DNA from: Syngnathus acus | Taxonomy: Eukaryota; Chordata; Actinopteri; Syngnathiformes; Syngnathidae | Direction of reading: 5' to 3' | Assembly (NCBI RefSeq): GCF_901709675.1 | Contig: NC_051101.1 | Coordinates: forward strand, 4,982,501-5,046,500 | DNA length: 64,000 nucleotides | Shown here: piece after piece, positions 38,156-52,472 of the stretch | How positions within the stretch are numbered: the stretch's first letter is position 1 | Layout: every line of letters begins with the position of its first letter | Notes under the pieces: generated by a model | What the model was told of the DNA's origin: nothing | The model's database searches: none | What the model saw: the letters and a program-made list of their open reading frames with translations, nothing else | Program-made: the position numbers and the translations under genes

Positions 38156-41100
38156 GGAACACTGCATTATATATTACCTTTCACAAATAAACACATACAG
38201 AACACATATGTTATAGGTACAGGGACGTAAGATTCTTCAGTTTAAGATGTCACATAATCACAATAAAAGAGCCCACAATTCAGACAGTTCTGAAAGAAAA
38301 GCCTGAAAACCTGGCATCTGAAAAAAAAGTAACCTGGGGGCTGACCACAAAATAATGCAAAATTAAGTTATTGGTTATTTCTCTCTAGGCTCATGTTTCT
38401 TTCATTGTTTAACACTCCTATCAGTTTTTGGTGAAGTAGTCAAAAGACATCGCAGTTTCTGCCACATTCAAGCAGACGAGAAGAGAAATGTCAGTGATGC
38501 AGGTTTGCATGGAAACTTTGCATGGCAAATTTGTGGACTGAGTGCTTGAACTAATACGACCTATGTACAATACACGGATTACATATTCTGTATGTATATG
38601 TTAACTGTACAAAGGTACCACAGGGTAATCAAATACAACTAAAGGTTAAAGTTTTGCAAAAATAAAAATGTGCGTTAAAGTGACAAATGAGTTGGAAAGG
38701 TCTTTTACTGGGAATTATTTTCCCTTCCGCTTCTCAAACAATGCCTGCCTCAGATATCCTTCCTTAGCATCATCACAATAGGGACAACTTTTGCTGTTAT
38801 ACGGTGCAAGTCTAAAATATGGAAAATACCTTTCAGATAAGTGATCTCTTGTTGGATTGATCTTGAATTGTCCATAGTAGCTCTTCTCTTTAGTGACGAA
38901 TAAACTCTATATATTGATGACGCAGCTTTAGGAGCATTACCACCTGAACTGTTTGGGTTAGGAACTTAGAAAACTAAATACTTGTCTTGATGCTTTTCTA
39001 CCTCTTTTGGACAAATATCCACTTCATTGTACAGTAGCAAGAATACTGCAGGTCTTCTGACTGGAAATCTTTGTTTTGGTACTTCAACACACACCCATTC
39101 GCCGTCACAATGTATGGTTATAGACGTGGAACAGCTCCTCCCCTAACCCCTCCCACACATCCTCCACCAAACTTTCGCTCATGTAAAAAAATTATTGGAA
39201 GGAGTTCCAGGAAGTGTCTATCTATGAACCATATGTTCATTTGTTTAACGGTTTTAGCACCACCAGGAAGTACGTACGTAAAGAATACACCCAAACGCCT
39301 CGGGCCATTTTAAGAATGAACCTCATTCAGCCAAACCACAGAATTAGGTAAATGTATAATGTCGCTACGTAATGAAATCTAATACCTGTATGGTTTTGAT
39401 TAAGAACATCACAGCCAGATGGGTCAGCAATGCTGAATTTATCCTAATATATTTTTCCTTATCATGTAGTTGGAAAAAAGGCATAACTGTTATAATTACA
39501 TTTTATTATGATGCAGACCAGTTACTCTTAATAGCTCTTTGACGGTGTCAGTTTAAATAAATCATAATCCTCATAGCATTGTACCTAATTATGTTTCATA
39601 TTCTATTTTTAAAAAGTTCACCATTTTAACTTAAAATATGATGTTATGCAGATCATACTAAACTGGGATAAATGAAAATTATTGCTAGATACTGGGGACT
39701 TTACTGCACAATAATACACATTTATTGAATTGGGCGGCAAAAATAAAAAGATGACTACACCATTAGTTACATAGTGGTGAAGCACAGTACTGCCACTCAA
39801 TGTTATGATACTCTCCATTTTGTGTCAAAATTGACACCTTGGCAGTCACCTCTTCTGTATTTGGTTGGTTTTCCTTGGGTGTGGTGGTTTGTTAAAATAA
39901 AAAATATTGGAACACACTGGACCAGGCTTTTATTTTGAAATGTTTTGTTGCCAACTTTTGTTGCTGAACTCAATTTCAATGGCGTTTGAATCTCTAATCT
40001 GTATGCCCCCAGCATCAGAAAATTCCAATAAAATGAAAGTTCCTTCCTGCCTTTCGGTGTGTTTGAAGTATTCATGACATTATTAAATACCAAAGTTCAA
40101 GTCAATACTCTAAATGTAGATGTATACAGTTTAACATTTCTGCAAAAGTCACTTGATCTCCTGTTCTTCTTTATCTGTCTTTGCTGATTTCTTCTTTTTC
40201 TGAGGGGGTGGCTTGACTAAACTGTACCAAAGTGTCTAATAAGCAATTTGACTCTTTGATGTCTTCATAAGAATGGTAGCGTTAAAATGGCCAGCCAGAC
40301 AAAACATTCCTCCTGCCTGAGGTCACTCACCCAGTGAAATCTCTGGCCCAATGCGGTGGCTTAGAGTACTGGACACCAATCACCCAGTTTGTGTTTTCAT
40401 CCAAGACAGACGCTACTGTTGTAGTCAGTAATAAAATAGTTAAGCCATTGGATGGAATGCCATAGTCTGGCAGATTGTGAATTGAAAGTTTGGGCATTTC
40501 TTCCACTAGGCTGACACAAAATACTGATGTAAAATCCTCCACAGTACATTAAGTGATTTTCCTCATACAAAGTGACAGGTCAGATTTCAGGAGGGGTTAA
40601 TACAATACTTTTCAAATAAAAGATGGCCCCATTACAATTTTAAACATCTGAATCGCGTCTACAAAAAAAAAAGATATGCCTAACTCATGCCATACAAATG
40701 GGCATGAGAGTTAGAGTTGAACCAGTTGCATCAGTGGAAAGATGCTGTCATTTTCTTCTCAATCTAAATATAACCACATACGTACCTTTTAGAGTCCGAT
40801 TCAAAATGCTATTTAAGGTTCTGCAATATCACACAATTTTCACATGATAATTGTTTTATGCCAGCTCATTCTATAGAGCCATGTTTTTGTCATTATTTTA
40901 ATTCTAAAGAATGGTGGTAGGTGGACAGCAATCTAGTCAGGGCTGTTTGCTCACTGGAAACACTGACTTTGCCAAGTGACGACAAAAAGGAGCCTTCACG
41001 GAAGAGCCTGCATGGAGCTGGCAGGACTTGTATGTCTGTATAAACTCAACAGCTGAATGGAAAATGAAACTTTAGCACCTTGTCTCCATCCCTCCAACTA

Positions 41101-43586
41101 TACAATGTCCAGGACATGACGACAATGGATACCCATTCAGAAATTAGATGGTGGGTAAAGATAAAACTGAATGGAAAAAAATATACTGTATATTGTAGTA
41201 ATAGTTAATGCAACATAACTGAAAAACGTGTACACACAATTTATTCAAAGACAAAATAATCTTAAAACGGGTGATGCAAATATTCTATTTATTTGAAGCA
41301 GGTGATGTTCCCAGGAAATTTAAATATTGTCTTCGTCCAAAGGAGCATTTAGGAAAGGCCTACACTTACAGAGAAATTACAATTTTGTAGGGTCATGCAC
41401 ACATAAAATCTAATTAAATCCTGTAATTGCTGTTTACCACAACATCCCTGGGGATGCAGGTTTTGCAACACGCACATTTTACTTAATGGAAGGGTTTGTT
41501 TGTTTGTCAAATTAGTTTGTAGCCAGGGTACAGGATTATGGTACAGAAACTCTAGCCCATGTAATGCTCATATCATGAGTAATGCAATATCAGTAGAAGC
41601 AAATATAAAAGGCATCTAGTCATGTAACAATGACAGTATGGACAGTAGTTGATTTCATGCTAGGCACTAGTTTATTTAGAGAAGGGAGCAATGGTAAAAC
41701 GAGATGGGAGAATGATGATCTTGTAGGCTGATCACTGACAACTTTCTGCAAACGTTCTCTACACCTGCCACAACCTTGCTATGTTTCTGACTGCTATATT
41801 TTGATTGTCACAGACACTTGGCTCACCTAAGGATATATGACGCTAGGTCACTGCAGGTCCCTCAAACATTTTATGTTCACCTAATTTGCATGCGAATACT
41901 ACCTTCAATTAAATGTGAAAGTCTGCAGGTAAAGCACATTTTGTTTGTTAAAAAGTATGAATGCTGAAATAATGAGCTTGACTCAGTTTAGTTTAGTTAT
42001 TGCAGTGATTGTAAAATTTGGGCTTGTTTTATTAACCACACAACTGAGCCAAACCATGTCTTCAAAATCCCTATTACAAAAAATGTCCTTACCCGTTAAA
42101 GCAGATGTCAATCCAAATATTGTCTTTGCAATAATATGTTGTGTGGGCCCCTGCCAGTCTAAGCACAGCATTCTCATTAATATTGCGCTTGAGGAATATG
42201 AGTAGTTCGGCCCACTTATTTATGAGTAAATCTACCCACTACACACTCAAGCCAGCTGAGCCGCCAGATACACACCACTGCAAATACATTCTGGTCCAGT
42301 GGGAAACACTGAAGGTTTCATCCAGAATTTTCATTGGCTCCTCCAGATTTTTCACATACCTCTAAAGACACTAACTTCAATCCTACTTTTCACAAATTAG
42401 AGCCAAACTCAGTTTGATTTTTTTGTTTTTACATACATAGCCATTATGTACCAAATTGCATTATCCTGACAATGTTTTAATGACAAAACATTGACTTTAA
42501 TAAAACCAAAATACAGCTCAAGCAACTGTACAGCTGAAATGTACGCCTCTGTTTACAACAATTCATCCACCACCTTCAAATCTGAATTCATGGAAAGATT
42601 ACAAAAGTCAAAGACAAAATACTGTACAAAGGCATTCCACCGATGTAAGCCTTCATGGTTCTGCTACACATCAAGGTTTTGCGTCAGCCATAGCAACGTC
42701 AATATACACAAGGTTAATTCCACACACTCGATACACACATCTAAGATATACGACAAGTTGGAAGGTGGCAAGAGGACAAACATAGCCACACAGTTTTGTA
42801 TTATCCTGATGTAATAGTAAAGGGTAGTTCCAATGTTACAGGAAAGACCAAATTAGCAGTGATTGGAGCTTTGAGATAAGACAAACAAATGGGAGGAGTA
42901 GTTGTTTTTTTTCCAGGGTTTGCCTTTTGACCTGTGCTCCGAGGGAGAGCAGCCACACCCCTCAGGGACCTCACAGTCAACAGAAACATGAACGTGTAGG
43001 AGGCTCTGTTTAGTTTAACAGCCATTTATTATGTCCGAAGATTTTATTCATACCTTTTATGTAACTGAGCAGTGTGTAGCTCGTGGAGTCAGACCTGCCA
43101 TTTAAGGCAGTTTTTAACTACCTAACCACATCTTCTGTCAGAGCTGGACAGAATCCCTGTGAAAGGTATTCCGAGTTAACACACCTCATCCTTCTTTGGT
43201 ATCGAGACTCAAAAGAGATTAAGTGATCTGCTTAGAGGGCATGATGCACCACTTCCTGTGTTTTCGTAAGATCTCAACATTTTTTCTATTTCTTGTGAAA
43301 TAGTTACTTATTTGAGGAGCATCTAATTTCAAAAGCAATTTTTGCCATCTCTTTGCGATGACGATCCTTGTCATATGTGTGGCTTATTTGCCACTATGGA
43401 AGCGATGCTTACTGATTTAGAGGTGACTCCTCAACATGTGAGGCCACATGAAAAGGAGCATGCGTCCAGCAATGCTTTTTGGGACAGTCTCGGCAGTTCA
43501 TTTGTCAAAAAAATTAAAGTCGCTGTCAGTTTTGCTATTCAATTTGCTTTAATGAATTTTGACTGACGACCAGAGAGATCTATTTT

Positions 43587-43687
43587 GAGAGGAGAAAGAC
43601 AGAGAGAGAGAGAGTGAGGGAGAAAGAGAGAGCGAGACAGAGCAACAGAGAGACAGACAGAGAGACAGAATGAAAGAGTGAGAAAGC
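43587..43687. repeat. (GA)n-rich imperfect tract
   Basis: Imperfect agagag/agacag purine tract of about 100 bp on the plus strand. Confidence 0.85.
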
Positions 43688-46600
43688 ACGCATGAGGTGC
43701 AGTCACCCAAGAGTGTCAGCTGTGAGGGGTGACCTGTTGAGACATTCCTGGACTTTGTGGTTGGTGACTGTCACACTGGCTCCAGCTGCTCTGAATACCA
43801 CTTGCCACCAATAAAGTCAACGCCTGGCAGTGTCAGGAAACCGTTGACAACAAATAAGGCAAGACAACTCACTGTCAAACATCAGTACACTGTATCACAC
43901 AACAAGCATCCGATCAGGTGTCAGGGGGATTTTCATTATTATTATTCTTATATTATTATAAATTACACATGCGTGAATGTCATTTAAATGATCAATGGAG
44001 AGATGAGATGATTGAACTTTTTTGGCAAAAAAATTCTTTCTTTCAAAACATTTTCCATTTATATGCTTTTTTTGTCCTGTTTCATTCACAACAACAAAAT
44101 CCACAGATAATCAAGTGAATGCTGATTTATTGCATTCCGTGTGTCGATCGTATGACCAAAAGTTGGAATGTCCATACACATGATTGCAAATAATTATGCA
44201 AGGCAAGAAATCCATTTTAAATAGACAGGGAAAAGTAAGAGTCCATTAAGTGGAACTCTGTGCTTACAGTTTGACCAACAACAGTAGCAGTTTTGTTTTG
44301 TTTCTTTTTAAAATGATAGTAACTTGTTTCCTGCCATGTGGTCACAGTAAATGTCTGACAGGAAGGATGTCAGATGGGGAAGCATCCCTTTGGAGCGCTC
44401 TTGCTCCCATAAAAGGCCCTGAAGGAATCCATTGCAGTTGTGTTATCATGCCCTCCAGTAATCTTTTCCCCAAAGATGCATGACCGTGCTGATCAATGCA
44501 AGACATGAAATAGTTGTATATAAAACATAGAAGGGACAACACATGGCTGCACATTTCTGACAGCATGTCAACACATGTGAAGCTAAAAACCTCATTCACA
44601 TGCACTGTGGCTAACTTTGCATGAAGCTCCAAGTGGAATACTACTTCTGCTGCTGCGGAACTGTTCCATGAAAAAGAATTTTCTTAGTTTTAAAAATTCC
44701 TCAGCCGGATCACTTTCTGAACTTTGCCACATTTCTCTAGTTTCTTCTGAGGGACATGCACACGTTCACAGATGCCGGCAAGACAGTCTTCAGCAGCCAA
44801 GCAGTCTTCACACCAAGGGCCAATGCCGGGCTGCGACAGCTGGTGAATATTTGGCCCATTTCTCTGCTGCTCATCTCTGCTCAGTTTATTGGGCCATCAT
44901 TAAACACATACCCAACCAAGGTGCACCAAGGGTGACCACGATGGTGTGACTACCCACAGCCGGATCCTTCCCCCTCTTTTTCTTCTACGTTAATCTCACC
45001 CTGATCTCCAAGGCAGCGCCCCGCAGTCAGCGGGCCATGACAGAGACTCTGAGATCATACAAAATCCAAAGGCTTTGTTCTTGTTGATATACTCTGAGAA
45101 GTGAGCTTGAAGAGATGATGCGACACATGACATCATCCTTCAGGAAGTGGAAAATCATAGCAAAAGTGAAACCCACCACACAGAGCTAGTGTTGAAAAGA
45201 CCTCTTAATTATTCATATCACAGAGAGATTGATAGATAGTCGCCATCATGCCATTCTTTTGCTGGAGAGAAGTGTTGCAAACCTCTCTGGCAAAAATACC
45301 TTTTAGAATTACTGCCAAAAGGTTCAACCTTGGTTTCATTGGATCATGTAACGCATTTTCCCAGAAGTGTTTGAGAGATTTCAAGTGTGTTTTTGCAAAA
45401 TTCCTTTACCCCTGTTGTCAGCCTGTTGGCAGAACGTCCTGAACAGTATTCTCCTCGTCTTTTCAACAATTTTGGAAGAATGTCAAGTTCTTTCAAAACA
45501 TCACTCTTGTGGCATATATTCGGCACTTGACGTGTCTTTATTGCGTTGCACGATAATGGATGCCTTGGAAACTCTTTTGTTCTCTTCTCCTCACTGATAC
45601 CTTTGAACAAAGCGCTGCTTCTGATGCTGTAGAATCTCAGAGGACTCATCTTACGTTGCTCGATAATATTACCCAAAAAGCATGGCAACATCTGAACTTT
45701 AAAGACCACTTGAAATGACGGCTGGTAAATGCCGACTTTCATTTAAAATGAGTTTGAATTTGACTGGTAAACTGAACACAACCTTATCCCCACTTATAAT
45801 ATAATCTGCACACTTGTGCAAACTCATTATCTCTGTTGTTTATTATTGCTTCCCTTCTCAAAAATCAACTTGTTTTCCTCTATTGAGTGTAACAGGTTCA
45901 CAAATTGGGAAATCTTTTGGAATTAGTAATTATTGCTCTTGTTTTTTTTTAATATCACAAAAATAGCATTTAAACAGGTGTGTAGATGTCTGCAGATTGT
46001 CGATTAACGTATTATATTTCTGGAGTGTCATTTGGACAAGGATTTACAGCAATAAGAAATGGGAATTTAAATGACTGCAGCCAAGCTTGCCAAAAACAAC
46101 AGGCTAATTGGATGATTGAAAATGTCCCTGGCTATATTGGGATTATTTCAGGTCCTGCATACCAAAAGACTGGGCCATATAGAACACTTGCTTTGGCAAA
46201 AGATGGATGCCAACCATGGTTGTGCTCTATCAGCAATCCACCCAGCAGAACTGGGTAATCCCCCTTAGGTGTGCCTGGAACTACTTCTACTTCAGCTGCT
46301 GCTCGCGTATGTTTCCAAAGAAGTCAACGGGACAATGGACAGGGCTCTCCCATCCAAAGCACTGCAAATTAAGGCAGGCAATGACCAGCGAGTAATATTA
46401 GACGTAGCGTACTTAGTGCAATCATATTATAAAAGGCCTGGATGATATTTTTCAAAGGGATAGGCATTGCTTTCTTGGTCGAGTAAAGGAAACATGAACT
46501 GTCAATGAACCAGTTAACTGTTCATTTATAAGATAAAATAAACAAATTAAAGGGAGGGCAATATTTTACTGATGTTGTGAACTTCTTATTTGATGCCAAA

Positions 46601-48277
46601 CAGATTAATGCTGACTGAGGAGTTGTCATGTCAAGAATGTATCTTGTCAAGGATGTTGTGTCAAGGATGTATAGCTCAGCATCCCGAGGTTGACAACATA
46701 CTCTACTTCAGACTTCAGAATGGAAACTAGCAATCAACATATATTTTTATTTTATATATTCTTGAGTATCATCTTCAATAAGTGATGACAGATGCAAAAT
46801 CAAATTACAGTGTGCAATCCGACATGTATGCACACAGTATGACTAAAAAAAAAAAAAAAAACATCTAAATTTAATCAATTGGTCAGAGCCTTCATTTGGT
46901 TAAATACTGCTAAATAAGGTTTTTAGGTGGGACCAAGTTATTTATACTTGACAGTTTTCATTTTCTAAACAAGCTGTGCTCATAGTAAGACTTTCAAGAA
47001 GAATTCTGAAACCAGTGATTTCTGCAGGAAAAACAGATTGGCTTTGATGCAGGCTGATGAAAGAAACATGAAGATGAAGTGAATGATGAAAAATATGTGC
47101 CTTAATAAGGAGTGCATACAGTAACGTAATGCAACACTGATTGTGTCTAGAAGGGAACAGAGTGGAACGCCTGTAACATAAACAACTGCCACAGAACGAG
47201 CTCCTGCTTCTCATAACCTTGCAAAGAACCAGCACAACAAACAGAACAGTGATTCATGTTAACGACCATGAATGCTTGGAACAACTTTGTTACTATTGCA
47301 GAAATTTCTTCTCCCCTGCTCTTCTTTTGCAAGTTATTGAGCAAGTTCCTGAAGCCCATAATTAACAACTAATTGAAGCGATTAATCATGAATATCATTT
47401 TGATGATCAATCTGCATCTTCTTTTTATTTTCATTTTTGTTCAAATTTGACACCAATGTAGTATATTGATATGATAAAGGAAAGCCACAATTAAAGTGAA
47501 TATCAATACCAAAAAAAGATGCTGCTATTAAAAATGAACCATTGATAGCTGAAAATAATTAAAGAAATTGGCTCAATATGTGTCATTTGATTGGAAGAAG
47601 TACAAGAAGCCTGTAAAACCTTTTGTGTAAAGACTATAGGTACGTTCAATGGCCACTTTTACACTTACTATTTGTAACCTTGCCATGCGAGAATTTGACC
47701 AAAGAAGGTGTAAAAGCAAACTGTGCTAGAAGAGACAGGGTCAAATTAACTCATCTATCAAATATAAATTTTAGGTACAAATGGTTCATTCAATACAAAA
47801 GATTTGCCATTCTCCAAGGTCAACCAAGATGAAAGTATTTTCCAAAGTGTCAAGGGTAGAAAAGCAGTACCTTTTGGGTGCACCAAGTGTGACAAAGTAG
47901 CTAAATGTAAAAGGATTCGGTAATAATGAGTTGAGATGATGCCGTGTCTGTGTAGGAAAATAATCAGAAATCCAGTCAGTCCTAATCCCCCATCTAATTG
48001 CCTCATTAGGGTCAGAGGTGACAAGAGCAGGCTTACTGCGACAGTCACACATGTAGAGTAAAACATGGACTTTTGTAACCCTCAACACACAAGACTTAAA
48101 ACCTATGTACCAATCCAAAATTAATCATCAATACCTACACTGCAAGTCCAAACATATACAACATCAAGGCATAAACAGAATAGGTCAATAACCTGACAAA
48201 TAGCCCGGGACTTGTGCAAACGACTAAAATGTGTCTTCAATGTATCATGCACATGATGCCACCAGACAGGCTCTCAC

Positions 48278-48368
48278 CTTTATACTTCTCTCTGACGCTT
48301 TCATACGCTTGGATGAAGTCCTGCTCCTCAGCGTCCGGAGGCAGGTAGGCGGGTTCATACACGGCCAT
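48278..48368 (-). CDS. plec: Plectin alternative first exon 1f
   Basis: 30 codons plus one base. Starts MAVYEPAYLPPDAE and continues EQDFIQAYESVREKYK before donor G-GTGAGA. Mammalian 1f reads MAGPLPDEQDFIQAYEEVREKYK: the block EQDFIQAYE-VREKYK is identical but for one residue, which makes this assignment firm. The fish version has a longer, proline- and tyrosine-containing start. Mammalian 1f is found at focal and fibrillar adhesions and anchors vimentin. It is phase 1, joining exon 2 across a 43-kb intron. Confidence 0.95.
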
Positions 48369-49643
48369 GCCGGCACTCTCACCCTCTTCCCTCCTTCTCC
48401 TGCAAGTCTACTTATTCCTATTTGAATTAGTTTGTAAGTCTGAGCTGTTGTCTATCAACTCTCTCAGCTGTGTGTGAACCCTCCACAGCTGCCAACTTCA
48501 TTCCACGAACAAGCTTCACACACACACACGCCCCCCCCCATACACCTCAAACACACACACTCACTAAAACGAGTATAAATGTCCAGCCCCTCCTTTTAAA
48601 GATACACTGACCAGAAGGGCAGGCACTCACTCACTGCTTATTCTTGCATTGTCGTAAGAGCAGAGTTCAAGAACTGCTCTTAATGGTAACACTTCAACTC
48701 AACTGGAATGTTATGGATGTCAGTATACACTCAGTAAACACATATCAGGGACACCGGCGCAACTCATTGATTCAAGGGTTGTATCGAAAATGCTACTGCA
48801 CAAACATATCAATGCTTTTGACTAACAAACTAAGCAAACGAAGCGAAGACTAAAGACAATTGCTTATTTTGATTGAATCCTCATTATTAACTTCATAAGG
48901 AGACACATTATTTTTTTCTTTGATAACTTTGGCACAATGAATGTAGAACAAAGTAAAGTAATTATTTCACTTGAGTAACCGAAGAATTATACACAAACAT
49001 TATGCGAGCAATTTGCAATGACAAACTAACCGTTTCCATGCATCTAAATAGTTTTAAAGCTTACATATAGTGTCTGAAAACAAGTCACAACCAAGTGACT
49101 ACACACAAGAGATGAAATATTTCAGATCATTGACATTTTTCTTTTCATAAGCTTCCCTGATCGTGTTTACCACTGCACGATTTGAAATATGTTTACAAGG
49201 CTGTGCCTGTTAGCCTCGAACAGTGGGGTTACATAGTAGCAAAAGGAAATCCCTGCAGACTCAGTTCTTGACAGTCCAACTTGGCAACAGCAAGCACTCT
49301 TTCCTGGATGAAGCACAGTCAGTTCAAATGCTGACTGGTGCATTGTGTGTCGGGTGAATCCAGTACTAAATCATAAAGAAGGCCTTGATTATGGACATGT
49401 ACTCCATTTTACGGAGAACAGTTTGGTATGCTTGGGATGTGAAAGTAAATACTTTTTTTTTTCGCTCTCTTTTACACTTCTCTAATATCACATAACATCA
49501 GATATCTTTTTTTCTGACACATTAGGCCGTAAAAGCCCAGTGCATCACTAATGACAATGCATCAAGTTATACACATTGTGCAACCCTAATCAATAACATA
49601 CTATAATTTTGCTATAATAAATATACTCTTATTAAACATCTTG

Positions 49644-49810
49644 GTGTTCGAGTACAGCGAGGAGGTAGAAAATCTGGTGGAATACTGCAAAGATAGTAAG
49701 CACTGCATCAATAGGAAGAAGACAAAAGAGATGGCTATGGACTTCAGAAAGAAAAGACGGGCATTTACAGGGACTCTCATATTTAGACAGGGCTTTGGCG
49801 GCGGCCTTTG
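49644..49810 (+). mobile_element. Non-LTR retrotransposon reverse-transcriptase fragment
   Basis: Plus-strand frame reads VFEYSEEVENLVEYCKDS, then NRKKTKEMAMDFRKKR. This corresponds to the region after the catalytic YxDD in fish non-LTR elements, where W/C-KxNxLxLNxxKTKEMxxDFRR is diagnostic. It is a short isolated fragment with no catalytic motif. Confidence 0.65.
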
Positions 49811-49995
49811 ATATTTTAGGGCACAAAAACTTTGTGGCGACCTGATCCGCAAGCAGCGCTATCTGATCTGTAGAAGAAGTCATACATTTATACCATTGAA
49901 CGGGTGTCGGATGCCTACATTATGTTATTTAATTATTATATATATTTTTTAAAGTAAAAAAAAAACAAAAAAAAACATTCCATTGCATTTTCTCT

Positions 49996-50290
49996 ATAGC
50001 TTATCCGCACTATTGTCACGGGTGAGCTGAAGCTCGACTTTAGGCAAGGTGTCACTGCAAACCGTAAACGAGTCGCCAGCCAATCACAGAGTGCACACAA
50101 TAGATACAAACAAAAACCACTCACAATAACATTGAAGGACAATTTAGACGATTCAGTTACCTAACAACAAGCTCCATGTCTTTCGAATGTGGGAGGAAAC
50201 CGGAATGCAGAGAAAAAATATCTATACAAACACACAGAAAGGTCAAACTGCCAACCTCAGAGGCCTCTCATCCGCTTGTGGAATTCTCCA
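49996..50290 (+). mobile_element. Dispersed teleost interspersed repeat
   Basis: Contains 'cttatccgcactattgtcacgggtgagctgaagc', 'gtcgccagccaatcacag', 'gaaggacaatttagacgattca', 'gaatgtgggaggaaaccgga' and 'aacacacagaaaggtcaaactgccaacc' in the fixed order of the very common percomorph repeat. A second, shorter copy is at 63181-63345. I do not know its formal family name. Confidence 0.75.
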
Positions 50291-51122
50291 CGCCAATAGA
50301 TCAATGTTTAAAAAAAACAAAAACAAGCAAAAAAATTATTATTTCATGTTTGGCACTTGGATGTTGCACTCTACCCCAGATTTTGTCATCACTCGTACAG
50401 CCAATTTCTCTGATGGTATCAAAACTGATTGATGATATAGTAAAAGCGGAAGTGGAAATGTCATGGTTGTAAAGAACAGATGAAATAAAGACATTCTGTC
50501 TTCTAGACTACGTCACTGAGCATAAATCATATTGTCTTAGTGCACTGTTACACCAGCAGTACAATGGATACTCTATGTAGTCAATTCTATTTGAAGTGAG
50601 TGCGGAAAATGAGACACATTTTCCAGAGGATGTGGTGGTCTTTAGGAGGACAGCTTTCAGCCAACAAGCCCCTTTGAGATAAAGTGCCATCTATTGGTCA
50701 AAACGTTAACTGCGGTCTCGATCCCAGAAGCTTCAACACAGAGTTTGCTGTTCTGGAAGTCGCAAAGCTAAATATCGCCATTATTTAAAGATGACAGTAG
50801 AACAGGCAGACATGTATTGATGAATAAAAGTCATGGGCAGAGACATTTGTCACTATGAAACTTTGCAATGTAAGACTATTAACAAAGATCCTTTTATTCC
50901 TGATTCAGATCTCCAGTCCAAAAAATGAGAAATAGAATGCTTTGTGCTAAAATGCCAGTCTTAATAAATATTCTTCATTGTATCATTTTTTTTCTGCCTG
51001 AGGCAAGAATGGTAACAGTGGCAATAGTAAGTGTCGGGGCAAAACGAGTCAGACTTTTGATTTCAGCAGCATACATGCATAAATCGACTTGGCCTACAAA
51101 CCGCCTCTCGAGACCCGGTGTT

Positions 51123-51148
51123 AATAGAATAGAATAGAATAGAATAGA
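51123..51148. repeat. (TAGAA)n microsatellite
   Basis: Five-base repeat followed by 'agatctttattgagc', which looks like the 3' tail of a retroelement in the minus orientation. Confidence 0.8.
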
Positions 51149-52472
51149 TCTTTATTGAGCAGCAAAGGTAAAAGGACCTCCGCTCATTTTGTTAAAGGCT
51201 GTCCACATCTGCACTTTGTGACCAACGATATCTGTACGCCGTAACACTCACCTACGGGTGTGGTAACAGTCCCTGACCTGACCCAATGGAAGATCACGGG
51301 AAGAGCAGCACAGGGTACACCAGTTATGCAAAAATTCTCTTAGCCTGGCAGAAGCGCACCACATTCCAAAACAAACTACATCGAAGACATATTGTCCTAA
51401 AAATGGCAACATTAAGTAAAAAAATATATAAATAAATAATAGTGCAAGTGAATTGGTGCAAAAAAAAAAAGTTTAACTGTCGGAAGAAAAAAAAATTTCA
51501 AGTACTGTCGGTAGTACGGTATGCTCATGTGTTACGATAATTTCAAGACTTAACAACTCATTTATAATTGTTTTGGAAACAGCGCTTACATTTTCAATTC
51601 ATGTTTTCCTTGTATGTAACACCTGCACCTACAAAATACAAACACCCCCTCTCTCACTTAACATGAATAAGTAATGTGTTTCCAGCACCACTACTGTTGG
51701 TTTAGACATGATCTGACCCTATTGTCTGTGCAGTGCAAACAAAACCACACCTCACAATTGGTTACAGTCTCCTATGCACTTCTCCAAAATGTGTCATTTT
51801 GACAGGTAACAGTCCCAAAGTTACTTTTTATGAATCCATTTAATACTAAATTTGTATTTTCTTCTGCACTTATTTGCAATGAAGTAAATAACTTGAAGTG
51901 TTTGCTTGTTGACAACCACCACGTATTTTTCAGGCATTCCAAAAGGAAAAACATGAAATCATATTTAGAGCAGCTAATTATTCTACCAATAAATTATGGT
52001 TTCATAAACCTTTAAAAACAGTGCCATATACTGTTATCACCAGAGGTACACATAATTTAGTCTGGGCCTAAAAAGAAAAAGCATGACGTTGTTGCTTGGT
52101 GTTTATTTTTACTCCAATCCACTGACCTTACTTCATGAATTTAAAGACTTAGTGCAGGTCACAGGTATACGTGGTCACACAGGACAGCATGGCTGGTGGC
52201 GCAGCAACATGCCCTTCTGCCCCCCCGCAAAATATTTTGCAAAAGAATTGGCATTTGCCATGGCATGTTATGTCTGTAAAATTTAGATTTGCAAACAGCA
52301 GAACCACTTAACTTCAAAAACACAAGGAGACTGTAGTGCTGTTTATATCACATTACATCTTACACCAATCGCATACTAAAACCAGCATCAACTTTTCTGC
52401 CATCTAATTAATTGCTGGAACCATGTTGACAAATGAAGTCTGCGGACGCCACATTTTTTAAAGTGACTTTAC

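Larger units (their letters stand above)
35183..48277 (-). other. plec: Plectin intron downstream of first exon 1f
   Basis: 13 kb, non-coding as far as can be seen. Holds the MITE at 37682-37830, the tandem duplication at 37951-38155 and a GA-rich tract at 43587-43687. Open frames such as 45344-45742 (minus) and 45986-46258 (plus) have no recognised domain or splice support. The minus frame starting at 43025 is discussed as a weak first-exon candidate. Confidence 0.6.
48369..52472 (-). other. plec: Plectin intron between 1c and 1f; 1f promoter
   Basis: 4.1 kb. A CA/C-rich tract at about 48519-48560 lies 150-190 bp upstream of the 1f start. LINE and dispersed-repeat fragments lie at 49644-49810 and 49996-50290, and a (TAGAA)n tract with adjacent 'atctttattg' retroelement-like tail at 51123-51160. 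No exon seen. Confidence 0.6.

Noticed and set aside
40327-40542. 71-codon minus frame ending at a GTGAGT donor
   Set aside because: The open frame meets the donor in phase 2, and the phase-1 frame has a stop and no ATG.
45344-45742. 132-codon minus frame and overlapping plus frames
   Set aside because: No recognisable domain. Possibly ancient transposon sequence, but I could not support a family.
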